A DNA stretch of 64,000 nt from Deltaproteobacteria bacterium (GTDB lineage: Bacteria > Myxococcota_A > UBA9160 > UBA4427), in the NCBI GenBank assembly GCA_016713665.1, contig JADJOR010000005.1, positions 186,001-250,000 on the forward strand. Reading direction: 5' to 3'. Numbering within the stretch: the stretch's first letter is position 1; every line of letters begins with the position of its first letter. Shown here one piece after another: positions 1 through 9,151 of the stretch. The position numbers and the translations under genes were made by a program. Below the pieces are notes generated by a model. That model saw nothing but the letters and a program-made list of their open reading frames with translations. It did no database searches and was not told the DNA's origin.

Positions 1-557
1 CCGAAGGTCTGCCGGATCAGCAGCGCCTGGCTGTCGGCCGTCATCGGGAGCCAGTTGCCGGGCTGCGGGTTCGCGCTGACGAGGATCTCGAACGTGCCGT
101 CGGGCTCGACCCGGAGCGAGTCCGTATCGAGGAACCCGGTCGGCATCATCGTCCCGCCCTGACCGAAGTTGCTGCCCTGGGTCAGGAACGAGAGCGACTG
201 GATCGTTCCCCGCTTGCCACGGATCCGATAGTCGCAGGCGCCGGAGACGACGCATTTCTGGAGGTACTTGTCGGGATCGTCGCCGCCGTATTTGACCATC
301 TCGTCGCAGGGGCGGTAGAGGACGGGGAAGAGCGGGTCGGCGTGCTCGGTGAAGATGTCGAAGGCCGAGCGCAGCACGCGGGTCAGATAGCGATAGCCCT
401 CGGCGCGGGTGAACGGATCGGCGGGGATCTCGGGGCGGGCGACGTGGCGACCGACGGCCTTCAGGCGGTCGCAGAATTCGTCCCAAGCCGACCCGTCCAT
501 CAAGCGGGCTTCGGCCCTCTTCGTATCGGTCATTCGGCTCTCCGCGTCGTTCGCCAT
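1..557 (-). CDS. DUF1214-like protein, 3' end outside window
   Basis: The frame is open from an ATG at 557 (preceded by GGGAGG) to the window edge, giving 185 residues of N-terminal and central sequence. The last visible part reads like the DUF1214 family, with a segment of the form DGTFEILVSANPQPGNW followed by a conserved Arg-Gln-Thr-Phe. The same signature occurs in the complete gene at 45427-46626. No signal peptide is visible, so the protein is probably cytoplasmic. It is transcribed divergently from the P450 at 743, leaving 185 bases for both promoters. Its function is unknown. DUF1214 proteins often sit beside oxidative catabolism genes, and the P450 neighbour agrees with that. Confidence 0.75.
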   Translation of the reverse strand, partial: MANDAESRMTDTKRAEARLMDGSAWDEFCDRLKAVGRHVARPEIPADPFTRAEGYRYLTRVLRSAFDIFTEHADPLFPVLYRPCDEMVKYGGDDPDKYLQKCVVSGACDYRIRGKRGTIQSLSFLTQGSNFGQGGTMMPTGFLDTDSLRVEPDGTFEILVSANPQPGNWLPMTADSQALLIRQTF

Positions 558-742
558 CTCGAGCTGCCTCCCTGCCAGGAGTCCGGATCGTCGTTCAAAG
601 TCGTCGCGCGGGCCAGCGGCCAGCGACGCGCCCATCGCGCTCCGCGATTCGCGCGGTAGCGTTGATCGTGCGAGAGCCCGAAGCCCCGCGGTCCAACGAC
701 CCATCGACCGCGCGATCCACGCTCGCCGAGGACGCCCGACCC

Positions 743-1936
743 ATGACCCTCTCCCCGCCCGCCGTGCTCGACGACGACTACGACTACATGCTCGCGGAGC
801 CGCCCGATCTCCTCGATCGGCTGCGGCGCCTGCGCGAGACGAAGCCCGCAGCGTGGGTCAAGACCTGGGGCAAGCCGACCGTGATGTTCACGAGCTTCGA
901 TCTCGTCGACGCGGCCTTCCGCGACGAGGAGACATTTCCCTCCGCCGCGTTCTACGCGCATACCGTCACCGAGGTCCTCGGCCGCAACATGCAGTGCATG
1001 GGCGGCGACGAGCATCGGCGCCATCGCGCCCTCGTCTCGCCCTTCTTCCGCGCGAAGAACGTGACCGCCATCGTTGAATCGTTCCTCGAGCCCGTCGCCC
1101 ACGAGCTGATCGACCGCTTCCAGGCCCGCGGCGAGGCGAATCTCGTCGCCGAGTACACGAAGCTCTATCCCGTCAAGATCATCCTGCGCCTGCTCGGCCT
1201 GCCCCAGACCGCCGACGAAGACGTCTCTCGCTGGGCGATCGGCATGCTCGACATCCAGAACAACTTCGAACAGGCGCTGCGCTGCTCGCAGGAGTTCATG
1301 GCCTTCGTCCGCCCAATCCTCGCCGAGCGGCGCGTCGCGCCCAAGGACGACCTGCTCTCGAGCCTCGCGACCGAGGAGTTCGAGGGCGAACGACTCTCCG
1401 ACGAGGCGATCTTCAACTTCCTGCGGCTGCTCTTTCCCGCCGGCGCGGACACGACCTATCTCGGCCTCGGCAGCGCGATCTTCGCCCTGCTGATCCATCC
1501 CGAAGAGCTCGCCCGCGTTCGCGCCGACCTGCGCGGCGAATGCCGCTGGGCCGCCGAGGAGGCGCTGCGCTGGAGCCCGCCCGTCGCGCTGCAGCTGCGC
1601 GCCAACCCGAAGGACGTCGTCTGGAACGACATCGCGATCCCGGGCGGGACACCGCTCATCTTCGCGACCCTCGCCGCCAACCGCGATCCCGCCGTCTTCG
1701 AAGACCCCGACCGCTTCGACGTCGGCCGCCATCCGAAAGCCATCGCCACCTTCGGCCGCGGCCCCCACTTCTGCCTCGGCGCCCACCTCGCCCGCGCCGA
1801 GATGGACATCGCGCTTCGCATTCTGCTCGAGCGCCTGCCGCAGCTGCGCCTCGTCGACGATCCCGGGGCGCGGATCACGGCGTCGATCGTGCCGGTCTTG
1901 CGCGGGCCGAATCGGCTGCCGGTGCGGTTCGACTGA
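743..1936 (+). CDS. Cytochrome P450
   Basis: This is a 397-residue soluble bacterial P450 that would use O2 and electrons from a ferredoxin or reductase to hydroxylate a small, probably hydrophobic, substrate. All landmarks are present: the I-helix AGADTT (233-238), the K-helix ExxR (E273-R276), and the haem loop FGRGPHFCLG with the cysteine ligand at C344. The ATG at 743 is chosen because an upstream TTG at 662 would only add a low-complexity extension. The length matches class I bacterial P450s. No redox partner gene is adjacent. The divergent DUF1214-like gene is the only close neighbour. The substrate cannot be told from the sequence. Confidence 0.95.
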   Translation: MTLSPPAVLDDDYDYMLAEPPDLLDRLRRLRETKPAAWVKTWGKPTVMFTSFDLVDAAFRDEETFPSAAFYAHTVTEVLGRNMQCMGGDEHRRHRALVSPFFRAKNVTAIVESFLEPVAHELIDRFQARGEANLVAEYTKLYPVKIILRLLGLPQTADEDVSRWAIGMLDIQNNFEQALRCSQEFMAFVRPILAERRVAPKDDLLSSLATEEFEGERLSDEAIFNFLRLLFPAGADTTYLGLGSAIFALLIHPEELARVRADLRGECRWAAEEALRWSPPVALQLRANPKDVVWNDIAIPGGTPLIFATLAANRDPAVFEDPDRFDVGRHPKAIATFGRGPHFCLGAHLARAEMDIALRILLERLPQLRLVDDPGARITASIVPVLRGPNRLPVRFD

Positions 1937-2203
1937 CTACGAGCACGGGCCCGTGGTCCGCGAGCGGACGGCGTGGGCAACGGAATGGATGTTGCGGGAT
2001 CACATGACGTCGAGTTGGCACGAGCCGCGGGGGAACGGGAGACGACAGGGAAGAGCCGGCTGACATGATTCGAGGAAAATCTGATTTGCTCGTTGCGGTT
2101 CCGGCGGGATATTTTGGACGCGATCGCCGCCACGATGCAGTACGAGCCCCTCAAGTGGCCGCCTCATTTCCCGAAGGATAGAGTCGAGCCCGGGAGAGTT
2201 TCG

Positions 2204-3049
2204 ATGCCTCAAACCGCGACAAGGGTTCCCCCCGATCTCTCTTTCGAGGCGATTCTGTTCGCCGCCGAACCCGATCTCCGTCGAAAGTTTCTCCTGATCG
2301 ACTCGATACCCAGAGCGGCGATGAGCCCCGGCGATTCGCCGCAGCGCCTCTTGAAGAAATCGGCTTGTTTCCTCGAAGCCGCGTTGGTGGGTGCCCACAT
2401 CCATCGGACGCTGATCGATCTCGGCGAGGATCCCGATGCGCCGAGCGAAGCCGCCGTCCGTGAGATCGCTGATTCCGTCCGAACGATGTACGACATCGAT
2501 CTAAAACTCCTGATCTTGGAAGCCCGATCCGAGCTGGATCTTCCGAATGCGATCTCTCGTGACGAATTGACGACCGATTCCGTACTGAGCTCCCTGAGAT
2601 CCTTGCTGGAGATCTGCCCGATTCGGAAGATCGAGGAAATCGGTTCGCAGTCCGAACTCGAGCCGCTCGCCCACCGATGTCGCATCGCCTTCGACGGCAT
2701 CAAGGCTTTCGTCTTGCGACACGATCCTCGCCAGCAATCCCGAGTCCGGGTGGTCGGGGAGGCCTATACCCGCGGTTCAATCTCGATTTCCGAGTCGGCA
2801 ACTCTCCTCGGACTTCACGAAGTGGACGCCGTCGCGACGCTGGAAGAGATGGGATTCTCACGCAAGCTCGACGCGATCGCCCTTGCCGAGGTGGACAGGC
2901 AATCGATTTTCAGTCGAATGCGCGAGGATCGGAATCGCCGACGGGGCCTTCCCGAATCCGATCTTGAAGGCGTGAATCGAGAGGTCGTCGCCAGCGAGCG
3001 AATCGAAGGCATCGATGCTCGACGCTGGATCTCTCGAGAGATGCAGTGA
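2204..3049 (+). CDS. Unknown protein ending in a Fic inhibitory motif
   Basis: This 281-residue protein starts at an ATG with GGGAGAG upstream. Two longer starts, at 2135 and 2093, are possible. Residues 1-180 are helical and unrecognised. Residues about 185-235 look like a small UPF0175/antitoxin-type helical motif with the core ISISESATLLGLHEVDA. The C-terminus carries S264-E-R-I-E268-G269, which fits the (S/T)xxxE(G/N) helix that inhibits Fic AMP-transferases. It overlaps the Fic gene by 35 bases in another frame. It is either the antitoxin half of a class I-like pair, or the N-terminal half of one Fic protein split by a +1 shift. Codon third positions are less GC-rich than in neighbouring genes, suggesting acquisition. 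Confidence 0.7.
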   Translation: MPQTATRVPPDLSFEAILFAAEPDLRRKFLLIDSIPRAAMSPGDSPQRLLKKSACFLEAALVGAHIHRTLIDLGEDPDAPSEAAVREIADSVRTMYDIDLKLLILEARSELDLPNAISRDELTTDSVLSSLRSLLEICPIRKIEEIGSQSELEPLAHRCRIAFDGIKAFVLRHDPRQQSRVRVVGEAYTRGSISISESATLLGLHEVDAVATLEEMGFSRKLDAIALAEVDRQSIFSRMREDRNRRRGLPESDLEGVNREVVASERIEGIDARRWISREMQ

Positions 3050-3626
3050 GGCGATCCTGGAAGACAGCCGGACGTACTCTGTCGAGGAAGATCGAGCGCT
3101 CGCTCTCAACCTCCGTGCGCTCGCCGCACGAATCCGCAGCGGCGAGCTGAGCACAGCCCGATTCTCCGTCGATTTGATCTGCGAGATCCACAGAGCCATC
3201 TTCGAAGGAATCCGCGGCCATGCAGGCAGGACACGGAGCCGGTCATTCGGCCAGGAGCACCTGAGCTTCGGTCCGAATCGATCGATTCACCGATCTGACG
3301 TAGCCGACGCTCTCGAAAGACTCGCGGGCGACGTGAGGAGAAGCCTCGCCTCGCTCGACGATCATCCGACGGACCCTGCCTATGAGCCGTCGGCGCTTCA
3401 CCTGGCCGTTTGGACCCATGCGGAATTGATCAGGATCCATCCCTTCGAGGATGGAAACGGGCGATCGGGAAGAGCCGTCATGAGCTGGATCCTTGTCCGG
3501 CTGGGCCTCCGCCCGATCGCGTTCGAAATGCCCAAAGACGAGTATCTGCTGTGTCTGAACGTGTACTTCACGAAGGGCGACCTCACTCCGTTGATCGACC
3601 TCACCCTCGGCTGCTATCGCGACTAG
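3015..3626 (+). CDS. Fic family AMP-transferase
   Basis: This 203-residue protein carries the complete Fic core HPFEDGNGRSGR (H142 to R153), that is HxFx(D/E)GNGRxxR with the catalytic histidine and all phosphate-binding residues. Fic enzymes usually transfer AMP from ATP to hydroxyl side chains of target proteins. The N-terminal helices resemble the region that follows the inhibitory helix in class II Fic proteins. That helix itself is absent here but lies at the end of the overlapping upstream frame (S264xxxE268G269). The start at 3015 has no obvious ribosome site, so expression may depend on coupling to the upstream gene or on a frameshift. The target is unknown. Confidence 0.85.
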   Translation: MLDAGSLERCSEAILEDSRTYSVEEDRALALNLRALAARIRSGELSTARFSVDLICEIHRAIFEGIRGHAGRTRSRSFGQEHLSFGPNRSIHRSDVADALERLAGDVRRSLASLDDHPTDPAYEPSALHLAVWTHAELIRIHPFEDGNGRSGRAVMSWILVRLGLRPIAFEMPKDEYLLCLNVYFTKGDLTPLIDLTLGCYRD

Positions 3627-3773
3627 AGACAAATCGCACCTCGTCTGAGGATCTACGCCCTCGCGAGGTCCGCATTGACGAGCCCGCGGCCCGCTCCGAG
3701 CGATGACCCCGCCGGGCCCGCGCGGTAGTGTATTGCGAAGCCCCATCCCGATCTCGAAGAGGCCTCGCCCCCC

Positions 3774-4820
3774 ATGAAGACCTACGTCCCCGACCTGCTC
3801 GACCTCGAAGACGCGACGCCCGAGGCGATGTACGAGCTCTTCGAAAAACAAGCCTGGGGCGATGGCCTGCCGCTCGTCCCCCCGACCCGCGAGCGCGTCG
3901 ACGCGATGCTCGCCTTCGCGACCGGCGATCCCGACGAAGTCCTGGCGACCCTGCTGCCCCGCGCCGGCATCGTCACGCGGCGCGTCGTCGCGATCAACTG
4001 CGTCCTCGCCGGCTGTCCGCCGATCGTCTTCCCCGTCGTCCTCTCCGCGATCCGCGCGCTGGCCCGCCCCGAAGTCAATCTCCGCGGCGTCAACGCGACG
4101 ACCCATGTCGTCGCCCCGCTCGTCCTCGTCCACGGCGAGATCGTCGCCCGCGCCGGCTTCAACGCCGGCGTCGGCGCCTTCGGCCCCGGCAACCGCGCGA
4201 ACGCGACCGTCGGCCGCGCCGTCCGCTTGATCCTGCTCCACGTCGCCGGCGCCCGCCCCGGCTTCGGCGACGCCGCGACCCACGGCCAGCCCGCCAAGTA
4301 CACCTACTGTGCCGCCGAGAACCTCCCCGAATGTCCGTGGGAAGGCTATGCCGCGAGCCGCGGCGTCGATGCCCCCTCCGCCGTCACCGTCCACTGCGGC
4401 GAAGGCCCGCATAACGTCCACGACGCCGAAGCCGACGGCGACCCCGCCCTGATCCTCGACAAGCTCGCCTCCGCGATGGCGACCCTCGGCGTCAACAACG
4501 CCCCCATCAGCCACGGCGAGTACTTCATCGTGCTCGGCCCCGAGCACGCCCAGAGCCTGGCGATGAGGGGACTGACCCGCGCCGACATCTCCTCCTATCT
4601 ATATGAGCGTGCGCGGATCCCTGCGGGCGTCTTCCGGCGGCATTTCGAGGAGCTCGCCTGGGCGCAGTGGATGAAGACCGCGCGCGATGAAGATCTTCTC
4701 CCGATGACCGCCCATCCCGACCACATCCGCGTCGTCGTCGCCGGCGGCCCGGGCAAGCACAGCCTCGTCATCCCGTCCTGGGGCATGACGAAGAGCGCGA
4801 CCGTTCCGGTCGAAGGTTGA
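3774..4820 (+). CDS. Conserved partner of UGSC-type redox protein
   Basis: This 348-residue cytoplasmic protein starts at the ATG at 3774. It has a conserved-looking C76xxxxC81 motif (NCVLAGC) and glycine/asparagine-rich blocks such as GPGNRANATVGRA, followed by a second Cys-containing stretch near KYTYCAAEN. I do not know a named enzyme for it. It lies 31 bases upstream of a UGSC-family protein on the same strand, and the two look like one operon. From memory, similar two-gene pairs occur elsewhere beside UGSC (seleno)proteins. A thiol-based redox or carbon-sulfur reaction is plausible, but it is inferred only from the cysteines and the partner. Confidence 0.75.
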   Translation: MKTYVPDLLDLEDATPEAMYELFEKQAWGDGLPLVPPTRERVDAMLAFATGDPDEVLATLLPRAGIVTRRVVAINCVLAGCPPIVFPVVLSAIRALARPEVNLRGVNATTHVVAPLVLVHGEIVARAGFNAGVGAFGPGNRANATVGRAVRLILLHVAGARPGFGDAATHGQPAKYTYCAAENLPECPWEGYAASRGVDAPSAVTVHCGEGPHNVHDAEADGDPALILDKLASAMATLGVNNAPISHGEYFIVLGPEHAQSLAMRGLTRADISSYLYERARIPAGVFRRHFEELAWAQWMKTARDEDLLPMTAHPDHIRVVVAGGPGKHSLVIPSWGMTKSATVPVEG

Positions 4821-4851
4821 AGCCGGCGGCTCGCCGCTAGGAGAAGAACCC

Positions 4852-5397
4852 ATGGCCACCGCGATCTACAAGCCCGACAGCATTCCCGGCCCCGAGACCA
4901 CGAGTCTCGCCCCCTCCCCCAAGTCCCTCGCCGGCCTCCGCATCGCCGTCCTCGACAACGGCAAGCCTAACGCCGGCGTCGTCATGACGCGCGCAGCGGA
5001 GACGCTCGCGGCGCGGGTCGGTGCGAAGGTCACGCTCATCACGAAGAAGGGGCCGCGGGGGGAGTCGGCGAACGCGGCGATCCCGTGCGACCCGGAAATC
5101 TTCGATCGCCTGGTCGCCGAGGCGGACCTCGTGCTGACGGGCGCGGCGGATTGCGGGAGCTGCACGGCATACAGCGTCGTCGATGCGATCGCGCTCGAGA
5201 AGGCGGGGATTCCGGCGGTGGTGGTGACGACGACGAAGTTCAAGCCGATTGCGGAGACTTTGAGCGAGCAGTTTGGGTTGAAGGAGACCAGGCTGCTGGT
5301 TTTGCCGCATCCGATCGGGGGGACGGATCGGGAGACGTTGTACGAGTGGGCGGATGCGGGGGTGGAGAGGGTGATTGGGGTGGTGATGGGGAGGTAG
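4852..5397 (+). CDS. UGSC-family protein, cysteine form
   Basis: This 181-residue protein has an ATG preceded by AGGAGAAG. A Rossmann-like start (LRIAVLDNGKPN) leads to C101-G-S-C104 in the context ADCGSCTAYSV. In selenoprotein members of this family the first position is selenocysteine (U-G-S-C). Here the codon is TGC, so it is the Cys homologue. A later PHP motif and a C-terminal helix follow. It probably acts as a thiol redox or sulfur-transfer subunit with the upstream 348-residue protein. It is convergent with the helicase gene ending at 5558. The 160 bases between hold no clear terminator hairpin. Confidence 0.8.
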   Translation: MATAIYKPDSIPGPETTSLAPSPKSLAGLRIAVLDNGKPNAGVVMTRAAETLAARVGAKVTLITKKGPRGESANAAIPCDPEIFDRLVAEADLVLTGAADCGSCTAYSVVDAIALEKAGIPAVVVTTTKFKPIAETLSEQFGLKETRLLVLPHPIGGTDRETLYEWADAGVERVIGVVMGR

Positions 5398-5557
5398 AGA
5401 AATGTTCTACTCAGCCGACGGCGCCTGTCGATCACCCCTCTAGGGAAACGACAGCGGGGATGCAACGATCGATCACCCATCTAAACGCCGAACAAGCGCG
5501 GTCCCCAGTGTATTCGGGACGTCAAGATTTGGACTCCCGAGATCATTCGAGTAGATG

Positions 5558-8500
5558 CTAATCCGAAGCGGCAGGTCGGAAGATTGGCCAAAGTGAATCT
5601 GGAACTGCTTCGGAGAGCCGCCATCGAACGGTGATCGGTTGATCCCCCTCCCAATCCATGAACTGAAGCGGTCCACAGTAGACGAACGGCGCGCCCTTCC
5701 CCTCGATCTTTGGTTGCTTCCGAATGAAGAGATGAACCGTGATTCCACGCTCCGAGTGAAAATGCATATCCTTTCCGGCATTCGACTCGCGTCGGTTTCG
5801 ATTCTGGCTTTGCCACTCGAACACGTCGCGGGAAAGAAATCGGTCGCCATAGCGATGCGCCTCCGGGAGATCGGCTTTCTCTAGCGTGACAAACAAGAAC
5901 AGATCATTGCCCTGCTTGACGACGCCCTGCTCCCAAAACCGCGAGTATTCGAGTCCGAATCGCTCAGCCACCTCGCGACGTGGATAGCTCTGCCACAACG
6001 TGACGGCCGAATCGGCGTGATCTACCGGCGCAAGCAGCCAATTCCCATTCCGCCGCGAAAATTCCACCGACTGGCGTGTACCGGGGCTCCCCACGTCCAC
6101 GCCGAACCAGTTTCGGAGAACCTCTGGAAGGACATTTTCTTCACGCCCAGGCCGGCGGATTACGTTGACGGCGACCTTGGCGAAATTCGCCTCGAAGGAC
6201 TCGTCGGCTGCATCGACCTGAACCCAGTCCTCCGGAATCCCCACCACTCGCCTCCGATCGGGCAGCCGCAGAATGGGACGCCCACCCGAGTGGCTGACGC
6301 GGCACTCGAAGCGCACGTCCTCCCCCGGCACAACCGTGAGGCGCGTCAGGTATTCCGCAAGACGGAATTCGGCAAGTTCTCGAACAAGCTCACGGAACAC
6401 CTCGACCCGATCCGGTGGAATAGAGAGATGGCTTTCGAAGACGCCATCCTCGTATCCGAAATAGGATCGCCCCCCGGTGCCTTTTCCGCCTGTCCATGCG
6501 GCGATCGGATTCTCTTCGAGATGGCGCCGCAGCGCGGCCTTCGACTCGATGGGCTGGCCCACGTCGGCGATGAGTACAGGAGAACGCCGAGCGAGACGCT
6601 CGACCGCCGAGCTGAGCTCGTCGATCGAGATCTGGCCTGGAAACTTGTCCGCCTCGAGCATCGCGAGCAGAACGACCATCTTATAGCTGCGCGTCATCTG
6701 GGTTGACTCGAGCTGCTCTAAAAAGACTCCAAGCGCCTGTGCCGTGTCAATGAGATCCGAGGCGCTCGGGAGATCGCCCATGAATTCGACGAACCGAAGC
6801 CAGGATCCATAGCCCCGCCCGACTGCTCGAGGCGAGTAACCGTCATGAAGCGCCTCCGAGGCCGTCGGGCGGCGCCCATGCAAGTCTCGAAACGTCTCGT
6901 AGTAGCCGCGAACGACGTCATCAACCTTCGGTTCGCGCAGCAATGAGCGGAGGATATCGACCGTCTCGAGCTCATAGGTCACCTCGCACCCAGATGGGAG
7001 ATCCGCGGTTCCCGCCTGCAGCCTCTCGAGCAAGTCGCGCACGTGCTGGTCGCCCGGCACGAGACCAAAAAGCGCCTGAACCTTGAGCAAAAACGATCGG
7101 TGGTTTCCGATGTAGTCGATCACGGCGAGGTCGCGCTTGCCTTCGGCTTTGCGAAGCCCTCGGCCGAATTGCTGCGTCCAAAGGAGCTGAGACTCGGTCG
7201 GTCGGAGCATGAGAACGGTGTCGACGTGAGGGATGTCGACGCCCTCATTGAACATGTCGACAGCGAAGACGATCTTGAGCTCGCCCGCTTCGAGCTTCTC
7301 GAGCGATCCCGCTAGCGGATCGCTTCCTGCCCCCGAATGGACCGCAGCGGCTTTAATCCCGGATTCGTGGAAGAAGTCACGCATGTAGTTTGCATGACGC
7401 TTGGAGCAGCAAAACGCGAGTACCTTCTCGCCTCCGTGCTTCTCTAGCTGTTCGCGGGCGTTCTCGGCGCGAGCGCGAGTCGCCAGAGCTCCCGTGAGCT
7501 GCTCTTCGTCGAATCGCTGGCTTCGCCACGGGATATTGGTGTAGTCAACGCTATCGGGTACACCGAAGTATCGAAAGCTCGAGAGGAACCCGCGCTCAAT
7601 CGCCTCCCGCACCCCACAGCTGTAGACGAGGTTCTCCCCGCACAACGAGAGCAAATCCCCACCGTCCGTTCGCTCAGGCGTCGCTGTCAGTCCCAAGAGA
7701 AATTTTGGCTCGAAATAGTCGAGCAACCGGCGGTAGGTACGCGCGGAGGCGTGATGAAACTCGTCGACAACGATGTAGTCAAAGGCTCTTCGGTCGAAGC
7801 GACGAAGATGTGCCTCTCGGCTGAGCGTCTGCACCGAGGCAAAGAGGACTTCGGCGGACTCATCCTTCTGGGTTCCGGTGTAAAGCCCGAGCCTCGCCGT
7901 CGGCCGAATCCGTCGGAAAGTCTTCAATGCCTGCCCGAGAATCTCCTCTCGATGAGCCACGAAGAGCACCCGCCCGAACTCTGTACGCTGGCTATCGAAG
8001 GCAGATAGCCAGGTTTTGCCGAGCCCGGTCGCCAGGACGACCAGACCCGCCCGAGCACCCGCGGCACGGGTACGCTCGAGTTCAGCCAGCGCTTCCTTCT
8101 GCACGTCGTGGGGCTCGGGCGGAGCCTCGATGGGCTCCCCATCGACTTCAATTCGGTCTCCCGCGGAAGATGCGGCCATCGTCGGCCGCCGGCCTCGGTA
8201 CGCGTCGACCCAGGCCTGGTCGAGGGCGACGGTGGAAGGGCCCTTGAAGAGCGCGTCAAACCCTTCGCTGACGTCTGCGAAACCAACCGCATCCCGGCTG
8301 GGCACCACGCGGTAGTTCCACTCGATCCCCTGGCTCAATGCCGTCCACGTGAGATTCGAGCTCCCGACGAATGCGACACCGCCCTCGACTGCGCCCTCGA
8401 AGATATAGGTCTTGGGATGAAAGGATTGGTTGGATGTCAAATAGACCCGAAGGTCTACTTGTTCTCCGTGCTGCGCCTGGATGTCCAGAAGGCGCTCGAG

Positions 8501-9151
8501 GGCGTCGGGGTCGGTCACTCCTTGGTAATCCCCGGTCAAGAACTGTAGGCGCCCGCCTCGCACACAAAGGTCTCGAAGATGCTCCTCCAGCAGTCCGACT
8601 CCACTGGGAAGGACAAATGCCACGGCAAACCGAGCGACCTTCGCCGCATCGAGATGGCTCCTAAGATGAGGGAGAAGCGGATCCTCCTCTCCGCCGCGGA
8701 TCAGAGCGCGAGGCTGGCTTGAGCTCGCGGCCTCGTCACGGTCTCGCACCACGAAGGCAGCTTCGGACCTGTCCGGAAGATAATTCTGCATCCGGGGGAT
8801 CACGCCACGGACACCACCTCGCGGATCTTGCATGTCGCCCGAATAACGGGGGATTACGTGAACATGCAGGTGCGGGACAGTCTGCCCGGCAGCGGCTCCA
8901 ACATTCACGCCCAGATTGAACCCATCGGGCTGATGGGACTGCTCGATCGTCGATCGGGCGATGCGCACTGCCTCGATCAGCTCTCGCTGCTCCTCGACTG
9001 TGGCCTCGAACCAGCTGGCAAAATGGCGCTTGGGCACGAGCAGCGCATGACCTGGACTCACAGGAAAAGAGTCCCAAATCCCCAAGACCTGTTGGCCGAG
9101 GTGAAAGAGCCGATCTGCAGCAGGGCGACAGAAGGGACAATCGGAACTCAT
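5558..9151 (-). CDS. HIT-PLD-SF2 helicase-DUF3427 fusion
   Basis: This 1197-residue multidomain protein has four parts. First is a HIT domain (C5xxC8, histidine triad H94-L-H96-V-H98) of the nucleotide-hydrolase type. Second is a phospholipase-D-like nuclease motif, H245-P-K247 with G263-S-S-N266. Third is an SF2 helicase core: ATGLGKT (374-380), DEFH (463-466), LTATPERT, and a QQFGRGLRK arginine-finger motif. Last is a long C-terminal DUF3427-like region. The gene is last in a leftward operon. Its ATG overlaps the stop of the SprT-like gene (ATGA, 9148-9151), so translation is likely coupled. PLD-helicase-DUF3427 proteins are often found among mobile or defence genes. Codon third positions are less GC-rich than in the surrounding genes. 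A nucleic-acid defence or repair role is inferred. Confidence 0.92.
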   Translation of the reverse strand: MSSDCPFCRPAADRLFHLGQQVLGIWDSFPVSPGHALLVPKRHFASWFEATVEEQRELIEAVRIARSTIEQSHQPDGFNLGVNVGAAAGQTVPHLHVHVIPRYSGDMQDPRGGVRGVIPRMQNYLPDRSEAAFVVRDRDEAASSSQPRALIRGGEEDPLLPHLRSHLDAAKVARFAVAFVLPSGVGLLEEHLRDLCVRGGRLQFLTGDYQGVTDPDALERLLDIQAQHGEQVDLRVYLTSNQSFHPKTYIFEGAVEGGVAFVGSSNLTWTALSQGIEWNYRVVPSRDAVGFADVSEGFDALFKGPSTVALDQAWVDAYRGRRPTMAASSAGDRIEVDGEPIEAPPEPHDVQKEALAELERTRAAGARAGLVVLATGLGKTWLSAFDSQRTEFGRVLFVAHREEILGQALKTFRRIRPTARLGLYTGTQKDESAEVLFASVQTLSREAHLRRFDRRAFDYIVVDEFHHASARTYRRLLDYFEPKFLLGLTATPERTDGGDLLSLCGENLVYSCGVREAIERGFLSSFRYFGVPDSVDYTNIPWRSQRFDEEQLTGALATRARAENAREQLEKHGGEKVLAFCCSKRHANYMRDFFHESGIKAAAVHSGAGSDPLAGSLEKLEAGELKIVFAVDMFNEGVDIPHVDTVLMLRPTESQLLWTQQFGRGLRKAEGKRDLAVIDYIGNHRSFLLKVQALFGLVPGDQHVRDLLERLQAGTADLPSGCEVTYELETVDILRSLLREPKVDDVVRGYYETFRDLHGRRPTASEALHDGYSPRAVGRGYGSWLRFVEFMGDLPSASDLIDTAQALGVFLEQLESTQMTRSYKMVVLLAMLEADKFPGQISIDELSSAVERLARRSPVLIADVGQPIESKAALRRHLEENPIAAWTGGKGTGGRSYFGYEDGVFESHLSIPPDRVEVFRELVRELAEFRLAEYLTRLTVVPGEDVRFECRVSHSGGRPILRLPDRRRVVGIPEDWVQVDAADESFEANFAKVAVNVIRRPGREENVLPEVLRNWFGVDVGSPGTRQSVEFSRRNGNWLLAPVDHADSAVTLWQSYPRREVAERFGLEYSRFWEQGVVKQGNDLFLFVTLEKADLPEAHRYGDRFLSRDVFEWQSQNRNRRESNAGKDMHFHSERGITVHLFIRKQPKIEGKGAPFVYCGPLQFMDWEGDQPITVRWRLSEAVPDSLWPIFRPAASD

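Noticed and set aside
530..1786. 418-codon frame antisense to the P450
   Set aside because: It is a by-product of high GC; the P450 motifs are on the other strand.
1944..1955. CACGGGCCCGTG palindrome after the P450 as a terminator
   Set aside because: A 12-base self-complementary block without loop and without T-run; too weak to call.
5152..5163. Possible selenocysteine in the UGSC motif
   Set aside because: The codons read TGC GGG AGC TGC; there is no in-frame TGA.
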